This document shows, piece by piece, positions 53,687 to 64,000 of a DNA stretch of 64,000 nt. How positions within the stretch are numbered: the stretch's first letter is position 1; the number at the start of each line of letters is the position of its first letter. Source of the DNA: Asterias rubens (taxonomy: Eukaryota > Echinodermata > Asteroidea > Forcipulatida > Asteriidae); assembly GCF_902459465.1 (NCBI RefSeq), contig NC_047078.1, positions 9,448,333-9,512,332 on the forward strand, in the 5' to 3' direction. Below the pieces are notes generated by a model that saw nothing but the letters and a program-made list of their open reading frames with translations, did no database searches and was not told where the DNA came from. A program made the position numbers and the translations under genes.

Positions 53687-53899
53687 TTTCCACCCTTTTT
53701 TCGGCGTATTCTTTGCTATGGTGTGACACAGCCAGTATACTTACGAGAACTGATTCAAGTTTCATGGATTTCGCACAAACACAAATACATAACCTTGGGG
53801 AATAGCTTGCAAAGAGTATAAGTCGAGACTAGCCCTGCCGGCGGCCTTGCACTTTCGTGTTATGATACAGCACAGAGGAAGGCTCCTATAAAAGGGCTA

Positions 53900-56800
53900 A
53901 ACTAGAAACCATGATAGCAAGTCTATGTAAAAACGTATTAATTTTTTACTAAAAAGCAATAATAGTCAACAATCCGGGCCACATGTTCTACTCCAATGCC
54001 TCCATTCATGAGAGAACAATAATTTGAAACGTGTAAAGTTGTGTGCGACATGACCTTACAAGTATCTATTGTGTAACTCCCTCTACAGCATTATTTTTTT
54101 ACGTTGGCTTGATTTCAATTTCTTTTCCAGAAAGTCATGCAGAGACCTCCAGGTTTTACTATTTTGTTGTGTGGAATCTGAGCTAAACCTCTGCTCATGT
54201 TGATTCCTGATCCTCTGTAATCATTTCTGCAGAAATAGAGCCCGATTTAATAAGGCCTGTGTGAGCGCAACAAATTGCTTAGCATATTGCTTAGCAGGAA
54301 AATGGTTATTAGCCAATTTGCATTGTTGTGACTAGTGCCACACCACTAGTCACATAGAAATAAAAATTCGCTCGTGGCCCAATTTCCCAGAGCTGCTAAG
54401 CACATCAATGTGCTTAGCATGAACTTTTTACCTTGATAAAAACTGTATTACCAACCAAAATTCCACGTGATTTTTCAGGATTTAGCAAACAACAGCCAAA
54501 TTAATATAAAGCAAAATGCAACAAATGGAAATTTTGGTTGGTAATCCTGTTTTTATACGAACGAAATTTCATGCTAAGCAAATTTGTGTGCTTAGCAGCT
54601 CTATTGAATTAAGCCCTGGTTTCAGCTCTCATCCACTGCAATAACTATATAGTTCTTCAATCGGTGCACACTTATTACAACAATACCCATCAAAGTAGTT
54701 GAATTCCTTCCTCCGTGTTTGTTTAGTGAATCACTACTTGGAATTCATCGTTCAAACAGGACTAGGGCATATGGATATAGCATGCGTGCTTTAGTTAGTA
54801 CGAAATTGGCACATGAACTTCAAGCACACTGAAGTATGAGGTTACCTATTCGTCGTTGTGTAAAGCAATTCATAAGATTTACAATGAAGATATAATGTCA
54901 TTTTCGATTCGGGTTCGCCCTACTCATTAAACAGTGATGTAATACTATTATATTATAGTGCTGGCCCTAGGCCAGCTGTGATTGGCTACACACAGGTCAC
55001 CGACACCACCATTATACACTCGCGTGCCAATAGTATGCAAATTACTATAGTAAGTGTCAATCATCCAAGTGCATGGATGGATAAACAACTTGGAAAAGTG
55101 GCTTCCCGCCTCTTTTGTCCATAATGAGATTTTATCGGTGCTAAAACAATGGGCTGCTTATTATCATGGAGCAATAAACTAGTATTGCTCCATGTTATTA
55201 TGCACACAAACGAAAAGTCTGTCACAACAACTTTGACCAATGGCAGTCAAGTGTCATGCGGTATTTTGCCTGCGTAGTAATGTAGGCCATTTTTTAGTGA
55301 ACATTGAGAAAAAACATATGCCGCAAATAATTTTTTTTTTCTTTTTTTCTGATCAAAATATTTCCAATGAACAAATTTATGCAAGATTTATTTCACAAAC
55401 TTCTTTTAAAGTCACTAAAATTGTGAAATTTTACGAGCGGATGAATAAGTTTTCGATGTCTTGCATTGGACCGTAACACAAAATAAACCGCATCACTCAG
55501 TCATTCGCCCATCACACAGTGCAGACGTTTTTCCCCGTGCACGCGCGTTGTTACTTTTGCAGCTGAAATTCAATGGAAGAGGATTGTGGATTTATGCGGC
55601 GACGTCTAAATTTACGAAACTAAATTGACTGGGAATTACTTCACTAGGGCAAAGTGCGTCGGTAAATAACCCTTAGCTTCTTCTACTGTCTGTGTGGAAT
55701 ATGACACACTTAAATAAAGGTAAGAAACGTTTTAAATACATAACTACTTTGAGAGTATAGCCTATTCTAAAAACCGGTTCTATTTAATTTAGAGACAAAT
55801 AATCAATTTAGGGCAAAATTATATTTTTTTTTGCGGGGCCGGAGATAAGCAGATAGAGCAAGACTAATAATAACGTTGCCAAATGTTTTTAGACCGGTGT
55901 AAATATTTATCTTTGTTGTATGTGCCTAAGTTGTGGTCATAGGCCCACATGTCAAATTAATTTCTAAATAAAACAGATAATTTATTACGCATAATCCTTC
56001 TGAAACAAGTGCTGTTTGCGGGGTAAATAAGCACTGAATAATGTCTAGACAATTTAAGTGTTGCACAAAAATGTTACATTGCTTGACAATACAAAAATCA
56101 CAGGTAAAAAAAAAAATGGGTGTCCAATCATTCATATAATAATTACAGATAAAAGAACAGGGTGTCACCAAAATTAAAACTTGGACTTACCAATTTGTCA
56201 GTCCTGTGTGGTTGCCTTGACCTAGCATGTTGACGTCTCGCTCGGCAAAGATATAATAGAGTAATTGATTTGTTGGCAGAGCAGATCAAGAGTGCGAGGG
56301 CGGGGTCTATTAATTACGGAGGAATCAACTTGTTTTTATAACGATCCGTTTGCAGAAGAAGTGTGTATGTGTCTCATATGTAGCCATTTCTGACAGCCTT
56401 CAAATTCAATTTGTGTGTTAATTATCAAAACCCTTAATTTATTGTGTACTCATTTTTCTTTCTGTGAGAATCGATATAAGGCTACAGAGGCCCCAATCAC
56501 TCAGCCACAAAACCACCGTACCGTGAAATTTCGAATACTCGCTCGGTTACTCCGAATCGAAAGAAGAAAAGCGCCCTCAAGAGTTGTCCCTTCGTCAAGT
56601 CCGTGTAAAAGTCAATGAAACTTGAAAATATTATAGCGCACAGCACACTCTTCAAGCTTCTTGGATAATCCCTACACATTACGGTGAGTGTATGACTGAG
56701 TAGATTTGGTCAAGGCTTATATAAACTATATATATAGCTGTAGAGTATAATTGCATTTTTTGATAGTTTTGTTCATTACTTAAAACCTTTTTTTTTTAAT

Positions 56801-57700
56801 TACACCATCGGCATAACCATGGACTCTATTATTATCTATGGAGGTAGTCTACCTCCATGGCATAACTGACTGACGTGACTCTCTCGTCGGCGGTCACATC
56901 ACTCTGTATCACTCACTGTACACAGTAGTGTAGTGTTAATTACTGGTGTATACTGTACTTAACTCTGGCTAGTAGGGCCTAGCATAGAGCAAGGAAGAGA
57001 GTAGGGAGTAGTACCGAGTAGTAATATCACACCAGTGACCATGACACAAGTTCAAGTTGTCGGTTGTTGTGGTAGTGTTCACTGCAGTGCAGTTCAAGTA
57101 AACAAAAAACATCAACAATCAATTGACTATCGAATCGTATCATTTATTACCGTATACTATTAGTACTATACTTATAGTAGTACTCTTGAGACAATGAGAG
57201 AGCGCACATGTTTTTGTGACATTTAATAAATATCAATAACTTTTCTTTATATAGGCCTATATTAAAAATTAATATTTCTTTTTATTTATTATTTAAGTAA
57301 AAATTAATATTAATGAAGTAATTATAACACACATTCAGTCAGTGTGATATTAATTGTTTGTATTAATTAATATTGTTCTTTTCATGTTCATTAATTATCT
57401 TTTATACCTTATTATAAATTGGGATTTTAAGTATAATACAATTACAATATATACAACTTGGCAAACCTCTCGGGCAAACCTTGGCAAACCTCTCGGGCCG
57501 TTTTAAAGTAAGTTTTCTATTTATCTACTAATGATAGTAGCTCTTTAGATCCGAGACCACAATAAACACAATATTTTTCATTTAAATTTTTACTGTTTAA
57601 CATTCAGGTTATAAGCTTTTCTTTTAAATTTAATAAATAAAATAAAATTAATAAAAGATTGTGGCCATGTAACAACAATAATAGCCTTTCTATTATTTGA
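53900..57700. other. Intergenic stretch between the SBP-like gene and SMG9
   Basis: No recognised coding exon. 54244-54618 holds two GGGCCCAATTTCAT-type pieces (one complete: GGCCCAATTTCCCAGAGCTG to AGCAGCTCTATTGAATTAAG). CATGGAGCAAT / ATTGCTCCATG near 55167-55196 and CTATGGAGGTAG / CTACCTCCATGG near 56838-56862 are small hairpins. Donors GTAAGAAACG (55721) and GTGAGTG (56684) could end untranslated first exons of SMG9; only the sites themselves support this. Confidence 0.4.
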
Positions 57701-57720
57701 CAGTTCTAGATCTGCGTCTT

Positions 57721-57752
57721 ATGGATGACCAAACGATCTGATGACCAAGTGA
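57721..57752 (+). promoter_or_regulatory. Two overlapping upstream ORFs before SMG9
   Basis: ATG at 57721 reads six codons to TGA (57739-57741). A second ATG overlaps that stop (TGATG; 57741-57743) and reads ATG ACC AAG TGA. The SMG9 start follows 4 bases later at 57757. Both lie in the same exon after an acceptor at 57703, so they should be in the mRNA 5' UTR. Confidence 0.6.
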
Positions 57753-57756
57753 AAAC

Positions 57757-60700
57757 ATGTCATCAAAAGTACCAGGAGGAATTGTGGGCGGAGCTAGTGG
57801 GAGTAGCACTGGGGGAGCAAGACGACGCAGGAGAAGAGGCAGGTCAAAGGTCAGCAATGATTTCTCATTCCAATCTTTGGATCTCTTCCATAAACTCATT
57901 CCAATCTTTAGATCTCTTCCAAAAACTACACTAAGGCCGTAAGGGTTCGTATTCGACACTGCCTGGGGCCAGTGATTTTCAATGTTTTAGCCTTTGGCCA
58001 GTAAACTCCTGACCAGATGCAAATGTATGTCCAGCAGTTATACATTTTTCAATGGGAGACATTTGGGACGCTTGGTGGCAGCAGACTTACCAGGTAAAAT
58101 CCGTTGTTCTCGGTAATGTGCGCATGGTCGGAACTATGTAAACAATGGAAATATACCTGGTAAGTCTGCTGCCACCTAGCGTTCTAAAGTCTACCATTGA
58201 ATAGTGGCAGAATAGTGGTCACTACCTCAAACTGAAAGGAATAATGTTCAAATGTTGATGTTGAGTTTCGAGTACAAAATACAATTCTGTTGTGTATTAA
58301 AATCAAAGCAAGGTAAACTGTATCAAAAGCTCTGTCTTAATGAAGATTCTGGTCAATTGTGAAATAAATTCTAGCCCGGTAAACATTTTGAGCTACAAAG
58401 TACAAGCCTTGTCTTGTGAATTTTTCAATCCCTGTCATAAGAAGGTATGCTCGACTGTATTTAGGACAGCCACTGAGGATCGTGACATCCTCTATTGGAG
58501 AATTATATAAGGGGGACTTATGTCTGGACTTTTTCTGTTTCCTTAAGACGCAGGAAGATCTTAGAGATGAGACAAGTTCTCCTCAGCTGAGTAAGCCAAC
58601 AATAATTCTTGCCAAATCTACTGCATCTCAACCACAGGTAAGAACATTAATCAATATAATGTTAAATTGTTGCCATACCTACTGCTAAAATATAAGTAGG
58701 ATTTCTTTTTTTATACTGCCTCTAGCTACTGGGCAAACTCAGTTGTCTAGTTGGTAAGACACTGCTCTAGAATTTCAAAAAGATCATGGGTTCAATTCCC
58801 ATGACGAATATGCCTATGATGTTTTTCATCGAACTCAGGAAAGTACTGAGTATATACAGTGCTTACATATTTGGTGTATGGTCAAAACCAAGTTTTAAAA
58901 AAAAAATTTTTTTTTTGCAGAGTAAATCAGATTTGTATGGCTCATCACCAGAACCAGGGGGTGCTACTCTTTCATCCCAAACGGGTGAGCCTGCAAAGTC
59001 TACTCCTCAGTTTAAAATCAAAGCTCGACCCAGTGAATCTACTCCCTATAAACCCATTCCAACTTTCCCACAAGCCAACTCCTCAGCAATGAACTATCAA
59101 TCTCCTGTTACCACGGCAATATACGCATCGTCCCCGTCACAGGGAGATGCAGGACAGTCTGGTGCTGGTAGTTACTCTGCAGCTTCAAAGCCTGTGGGTC
59201 AGGTGACAAGACCACTTGGACAGTCCAGTGCAACCCCGGTGTTCACCATAGAGGGTAAGTGGAAATACACAACCTGGGACCTATATGTAATTTTGGCTGT
59301 TAACCTTTTCTGCGACGCAATACAAGGATACTTTAAGGTCCATTACCAATTTGTCCACATATTTCTCTTTTACCAAATTTCGTCTCCTTTTTTGACCATA
59401 CAACTAATCTTTGTTATTGCTGAAAGTGTCGTGGTCGAGTGAATAAGAGCAACAAACTCAAGCTCTGGTGTTTTTTGATCAGCAAAGTGTGGGTTCGATA
59501 CCTAGTTGTAACGTTTGTGTCTTAAGCAATAAGATGGTTTGTAAAGCCATGGGTCCTGTGTGTTGTGAATGTTTATTGTATTAAAAAAGAACCCAGTGCA
59601 CTTATTGAAAAGAGAAGGGTGACTGGCCCCGGTGTTCCTGGTTTGATTGGCTGAATATTGCGCTACAGCTATGGTGCTTTGTAAACTGATAAGCCGTCGA
59701 TTTCACAAAACTCTTCCTAACTTAAGACTAATCTTAGGACTTAGGACGAGTCTCAACCCTGCACTGTAGCATGCAGACCTTAAGATTAATCCTAACTTGA
59801 GATAAGACGAGTCCTAACTCTTTGTGAAATCGACCCTAGGTCTCATATTTCAGCACTAGGTTCAGCATGTATAACTCCACATACATATATATTTGGTTTG
59901 CGGTAACATCATGGTGTGTATCTACTTGCCAGATAGAGTCTGTTCTTAGAGAACTATCTTTCTTTATTCTACCACCGTGGAGTAGATTATGAAGGAAAAT
60001 ACTGACAGCGCATAGGGACCTCACGGTGATGGTTAATTATTATCATTGTTATTATCACGTACAGTTCCTGTCCACAATCGACTGACAGCACCACCCGACA
60101 TGAAGCAAAGTGTGAAACTAGTGGATGACAACCTCCAGTGGTGTGACAATGGCATGGAGGTAAAAACTTATTTTAATAATAATAAAAATAATTACACAGC
60201 ATTTATAAAGGCGCACTGAATCTGGTGTAAAACCATTCAAAGGCACCAGTCAAGATGGAAAAGAGGGAATTCTCAAGTGTTAGGGAAAGCAAGTGTGAAC
60301 AGGTGTGTCTTAAGTTGCTGCTGAAAGATGGAGTTGTTATGTATTTCCCTGAGGTTTTCAGGGAGTGAATTCCAGGACCTATGGAAAACCCCCTGTCCCC
60401 GTAGCTGGCTAGACGAGACCGGGGAACAAGGAGCATGTTGCTTGTGAATCTAAGACCTGGTCTTGTAGTACGGGGAGTCAACAGGTTTTAGTTTCCCTCG
60501 TGGTTCATTACTTGATATTTGAAATAGTTGTGTCCCCTTAAGGTGATTCCCTCTTTCCCTCTTAAGGTGGATTGTTTTATTCTATGTTTAAAATTTAAAA
60601 ATCTTTCTAACAATTATGCATTTTAAAACAAATGGCTTTCATAGATCAACTCGCATGGTCTAAGGCGACAGGTCCCTTTAACATTGGACAGCAGCCCTGA

Positions 60701-63414
60701 GCCCAGTGATTTGAGCGCTGGACCAGTAAACTTTTGACTGTGCAAGTCCAGCTGTCTTTTAAATAATAACACCTCAATGCATTTTTAATTTAAACTGATC
60801 AATACAAGTATCTTTCATTTCTGTTGAGTATTGAAGTTATTATTACCCATAAGAAAAGTAGTATAAATCAACCTTCTGCCCTGCAGTCTTGTGTATGTTT
60901 TCCACTAAATTTTGAGTAGCCCTGGTAGTGGTAAGAATTATGTTGTCGGTAAATTTGTTATTTTTAACAAATCCTATATTATTTTCTATCCTAGATGTTA
61001 CTGGACCACACTGATTTTCTAGTAGTTGGCGTATTGGGGTTACAAGGTAGTGGGAAGTCCACTCTGATGTCCATACTGGCTGGAAATAGTGTCAGTGACA
61101 ATAAAAGGTACGTCTCTTAAATGTTCATTGTTATATTAATTACCGTACATACAAAGTCTCTGCCACGACACGCCACCAGAACATGCTAAAACACAAACAA
61201 AACAGCAAGGTACATGTAGTGCCCACATTAGGCCGTGTCTGAAACAACTACTGCGGCTACAGCTACTGCTAGATAGTGCTCGTCTGCCTACTCTTCAACA
61301 CTAACAGGCGTGCTACTAATCTACAAATCCCAGCCATATCTCGTTTCCCTTCCCCCCCCCCACCCTGCCCCCTTTCAATGCTGGTTCTCATTGCACGGAT
61401 TGCATTGCACGGACTGCACAGTATTCTGTGTTCCGGTCAATGTTGAACGGAGGACTGTAGAGAGAATGTTTCTTGTCAGGGGAAAGTGGACATGGAGTGG
61501 TTTTATGTAACGTTTGAAACGGTTGGCCCAAGCAGTTTGGCCGGGATTGTTGCTGTAGCTGTAGCTGAAGTCACCGTTACAGACATGGCCTTTGACTCTT
61601 TTGAAATGTTTTCATTTAATTTCCAGTCCCTATATCTTCAAGCCACAAACTAGAGAGATCAGGAACCAGTCTATGCACCAGACTACTGGTATTGACTTCT
61701 ATGTTACCAATGAAAGAGTAATGATTCTGGATACGCAACCGGTACTCAGCTCTTCAGTAATGGACAGCTTAATGAGCCATGAGAAGAGTCTGCCGCCAGA
61801 CGTGACATCGGCTGAAAACTGCAATGAAATACAGGTAACTACACAAATTATTTAAAGGCACTGCTGCCGATTTCACGAAACACTATCTCCAGTTAGGATG
61901 AGTACTTTGTCCTAACTTAGGATGGGTTCAATGCATCCTAGGGTCTATGGATTTTGAACCAAATTTGTCCCAAGTCCTAAGATTAATCCAAAGCTAGGAA
62001 GAGTTTGAAAAATCAACGGCTGGACACCTTTGGTAAATTGTCAAAGACCAGTATTCTCACTTTGTGTATCCCACCATATGCATAAAATAACAAACCTGTG
62101 AAAATTTTGATTCAATTGGTCGATGAAGTTGCAAGAAAATAATGAAAGAAAAAAAACGCCCTTGTTGCACAAATTTGTGTGCTTTCAGATAACTGTAATA
62201 ACAACAGTCAGGTCTGAAGCCTGTATGCTTCGTTTTTGAAGGGACAAGGGCACCAAGGCATTTCTCCTTGGTAAAGGGAATTAGGAAATTGTAAATTTCT
62301 GCTGGAGCATCTCAAGGGCACTAAAGGCAATGACAATGGAGCAGGGAGGCAATCCCCTTTATTGCCTACGTGAAGTATCAGGCCAACCATAGTGATTGCT
62401 TGTATTCAACAAATTCAACACCTTTTTTGAATAATAGTTTATTGTGTAATATTGTTACAAACTGTGGCTATTTGTTTTTGCTTTACGTTAATGACTTTGT
62501 GAGAATACTGGTCTTTGACAATTACCAAAGGTGTCCAGTGCCTTTGATGCAAGAAAAATATCAATGTAGGATTCAAATAGTAAAAAAAAATACATGACTT
62601 CTGCTACAATTATATTCCTCATGTCTTTATTTTGCAGTCTCTTCAGCTTGCCTCATTTCTTTTGACGGTGTGTCACGTCGTCCTCATTGTTCAAGATTGG
62701 TTTCTGGACATTAATCTGGTAGAGTTCCTCAAACGAGCTGAAATGTTGAAACCCCCTACTCCTAGCCCTAGCCCAGCATTGGAAGGTTCCAATAACGAGG
62801 AAACAGAAGACTTCTTCCCAAATGTTGGTAGGTACCTTTGTTTAACAGGGGTGTATCACAATAGAAGGATTGTTTGGTTGAAATAGGTTGGTACTTTTCA
62901 CTTTAATTGTTCTGGATATGTATTGCACCGTTCTGCTGGACCGCCAGAACGTTCCATATGAACCAACGAAATTGCCCGATAGCTAGATGCAGTTTGAATT
63001 AGGAGACAGTTCAAATAAGGATTCAAACTGCCTCTAGCTGCCAGACAATCTTGGTGGTCTAGTTGGTTAGACACTGCTCTAGAATTGCAAAGGTCGTGGG
63101 GGTCGAATCCCACTCAAAAAATAAAAGACGCATGTAATCTTGTTCAAAGACCTGGGGAAAGTAGTTAGTATATTGTATTTACATACATTGATGTAAGGGT
63201 AAAACAAAATTAATAGGATTTATATGGTTGAAGTCCTTCTAAGGGATATGGTGGTAAGATGCCTTGTACTTAATAAGTTCCTACTTTGTTTTTTTTATTG
63301 CATCAGTGTTTGTGTTGAACAAAGCAAGGCAAGAAGACTTCCAAGTGACAGCTGTTCAGTCAATGCAGGAAAGTATAGCCAAACTCTTCAAAGATTCAAA
63401 ACTTACTCTCCAAG
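57757..63414 (+). CDS. SMG9: Nonsense-mediated mRNA decay factor SMG9 (5' part; continues beyond window)
   Basis: SMG9 binds SMG8 and the kinase SMG1 and regulates UPF1 phosphorylation during decay of mRNAs with early stops. Coding exons seen: 57757-57849, 58554-58637, 58921-59254, 60065-60159, 60995-61107, 61627-61834, 62638-62827, 63307-63414; 408 residues, in phase, and the last exon ends at a donor (CAAG|gtatgg), so the gene runs past 64000. Human SMG9 is about 520. Features: basic start (GGARRRRRRGRSK); Ser/Pro-rich low-complexity region to about 170; KLVDDNLQWCDNGME; P-loop GLQGSGKS (217-224); TTGIDFYVTNERVMILDTQP; HVVLIVQDWFLDINL; FVLNKARQEDF. The G-like domain's C-terminal part is missing from the window. 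Confidence 0.93.
58050..58199. repeat. Inverted repeat in SMG9 intron 1
   Basis: Arms GGTGGCAGCAGACTTACCAG and CTGGTAAGTCTGCTGCCACC are perfect, with weaker pairing outward to CAATGGGAGAC / GTCTACCATTG (about 47 bases in all). The right arm contains CTGGTAAGT, a consensus splice donor on the plus strand, and the left arm carries it on the minus strand. Probably a small MITE. Confidence 0.75.
58718..58900 (+). mobile_element. tRNA-related SINE (second family) abutting an SMG9 acceptor
   Basis: CTCAGTTGTCTAGTTGGTAA, CACTGCTCTAGAATTTCAAA, B-box-like GGGTTCAATTCCCATG, then TCAGGAAAGTACTGAGTATA. It ends about 20 bases before the exon 3 acceptor at 58920, whose tract is a run of T preceded by a run of A. 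Confidence 0.7.
59425..59690 (+). mobile_element. tRNA-related SINE (first family)
   Basis: GTCGTGGTCGAGTGAATAAG, CTCAAGCTCTGGTGTTTTTT, B-box-like GTGGGTTCGATACCTAG, then CCCCGGTGTTCCTGGTTTGA and TGGTGCTTTGTAAACTGA. It lies in SMG9 intron 3. Confidence 0.65.
59695..59836. mobile_element. 'GTCGATTTCACAAA' MITE, complete
   Basis: Arms GTCGATTTCACAAAACTCTT and AACTCTTTGTGAAATCGAC, with inner TTAGGACTTAGGACGAGTC. Related units: 14496-14962, 31192-31290, 42570-42710, 61864-62022. It lies in SMG9 intron 3. Confidence 0.75.
59880..60005 (+). mobile_element. 'GGTTTGCGGTAACA' repeat copy
   Basis: TTGGTTTGCGGTAACATCAT, GTGTATCTACTTGCCAGATA, TCTTAGAGAACTATCTTTCT, ACCACCGTGGAGTAG. It lies in SMG9 intron 3. 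Confidence 0.6.
60175..60500 (-). mobile_element. CR1/Rex-like LINE 3' fragment, minus orientation
   Basis: Minus strand encodes TRPGLRFTSNMLLVPRSRLA then SYGDRGFSIG before the frame breaks, matching the 16130-16680 fragment (YGDRAFS). The 3' tail is AT-rich (TTATTTTTATTATT on the minus strand). Degenerate and 5'-truncated. It lies in SMG9 intron 4. Confidence 0.7.
61856..62543 (+). mobile_element. TTAA-family MITE with two separate insertions
   Basis: TTAA (61852-61855), AGGCACTG, then a 'CGATTTCACGAAAC'/'TTAGGATGAG' element (about 61864-62022), then the host resumes GGACACCTTTGGTAAATTGT. After GTAATAACAACAGT a 'CACCAAGGCATTT' repeat (about 62200-62395) interrupts it; the host right end is CAATTACCAAAGGTGTCCAG, TGCCT. 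It lies in SMG9 intron 6. Confidence 0.8.
62990..63200 (+). mobile_element. tRNA-related SINE (second family)
   Basis: AAACTGCCTCTAGCTGCCAG, TTGGTGGTCTAGTTGGTTAG, CACTGCTCTAGAATTGCAAA, B-box-like GGGGGTCGAATCCCAC, then GGGGAAAGTAGTTAGTATAT. It lies in SMG9 intron 7. Confidence 0.65.
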
Positions 63415-63432
63415 GTATGGTTCTATCAAATC

Positions 63433-63975
63433 TGGGCCCAATTTCAAAGAGCTGCTTTTGCTTAAACAATTTTTGTTATTAAGCAAAAATAAGCAGGATA
63501 CTAGCCACAGATAACGCATGTGAGATTGTAAACTTATTCTGATAAGCATAATTTTGTTGTGCTTAGCTACTTTGTTGTGCTTAAAGGGAAGGTACACTAT
63601 TGGTAATTGTCAAAGACCAGTGTTCTCACTTGGTTTATCTCAACATATGCATAAAATAACAAACCTGTGAACATTTTAGCTCAATTGGTCATCGGAGTTG
63701 GGAGAAAATGAAGAAAGAAAAAACACCCTTGTTGAACGCATTTGTGTGCTTTCAGATAGGAATAATAGGCTTCTAGCTAGAAGTCTTTTATTATTTTAGT
63801 GAGAAATTACCTCTATTTCAAAATCTATGCTACTTCAGAGGGAGCCGTTTCTCACAATGTTTTTTGCTATCAACAGCTCTCCATTGCTCGTTACCAAGTC
63901 AGTTTTTAAGTTAGCATTTGTTTTGAGTAATTACCAAATGTGTACCTTCCCTTTAAGCAGCTCGATGAAATTGGG
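63433..63975. mobile_element. GGGCCCAATTTCAT-type MITE split by a TTAA element
   Basis: Host left part gggcccaatttcaaagagct to GTTGTGC, then TTAA and the insert 63585-63952, then TTAA and host right end gcagctcgatgaaattgggccc. Excising the insert with one TTAA gives GTGCTTAAGCAGCTC, the sequence seen in the intact copy at 17589-17821. Confidence 0.92.
63585..63952 (+). mobile_element. TTAA-family MITE nested in a second MITE
   Basis: Perfect ends AGGGAAGGTACACTATTGG and a right end with GTGTACCTTCCCT, flanked by TTAA at 63581-63584 and 63953-63956. The interior follows the family (ATCTCAACATATGCATAAA, CAGAGGGAGCCGTTTCTCAC). The terminal bases differ from the AGGCAGTGGACAC subfamily, so at least two end variants have moved. 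Confidence 0.92.
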
Positions 63976-64000
63976 CCCTGGTATTTCCCCTCCCCTGATG

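Overview
This window is nuclear DNA from an animal. Genes are split by many GT-AG introns, the sequence between exons is AT-rich, and short repeats are packed into introns and intergenic DNA. The protein families (OAF, RBBP5, GABPA, a RING/B-box/NHL TRIM protein, SMG9) and the repeat style suggest an invertebrate deuterostome, most likely an echinoderm such as a sea star. That assignment is an inference, because no species marker is present.

Layout from left to right: (1) the first coding exon of ribosomal protein P1 (RPLP1) on the minus strand, entering from the left edge; (2) an out-at-first (OAF) homologue on the plus strand, four coding exons, divergent from RPLP1; (3) RBBP5, the WD40 subunit of MLL/SET1 H3K4 methyltransferase complexes, minus strand, 14 coding exons over 7180-21565; (4) GABPA, an ETS-family activator, plus strand, nine coding exons, head to head with RBBP5 across about 1.2 kb; (5) a TRIM-NHL ubiquitin-ligase-like gene, minus strand, six coding exons; (6) about 10 kb of repeat-rich intergenic DNA; (7) a type II membrane protein whose outside domain resembles bacterial periplasmic amino-acid-binding proteins (SBP family 3), minus strand, seven coding exons; (8) SMG9, a nonsense-mediated decay factor, plus strand, eight coding exons in view and running off the right edge. 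Exons were joined by eye using splice signals, reading phase and recalled family similarity. All coding junctions keep phase.

The rest is dominated by non-autonomous mobile elements. The commonest is a roughly 380-bp element flanked by TTAA with ends AGGCAGTGGACAC/GTGTCCACTGCCT; about 16 full, partial or reversed copies are visible. Two copies sit inside a second MITE family (ends GGGCCCAATTTCAT) and the nesting shows the TTAA duplication directly. Other families include a long-TIR element with a 12-bp target duplication, a TA-flanked MITE with a perfect 30-bp TIR, two tRNA-related SINE families, LINE reverse-transcriptase tails, a 141-bp tandem array closed by an inverted arm, and a 52-bp minisatellite duplicated about 2 kb away.

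The genes do not form a pathway. Most are housekeeping regulators of chromatin, transcription, translation and mRNA decay, in two divergent pairs (RPLP1/OAF and RBBP5/GABPA). The most unusual gene is the SBP-like membrane protein. The most informative non-coding signals are the nested TTAA elements, overlapping upstream ORFs before SMG9, and the tandem repeat that carries the GABPA stop codon.
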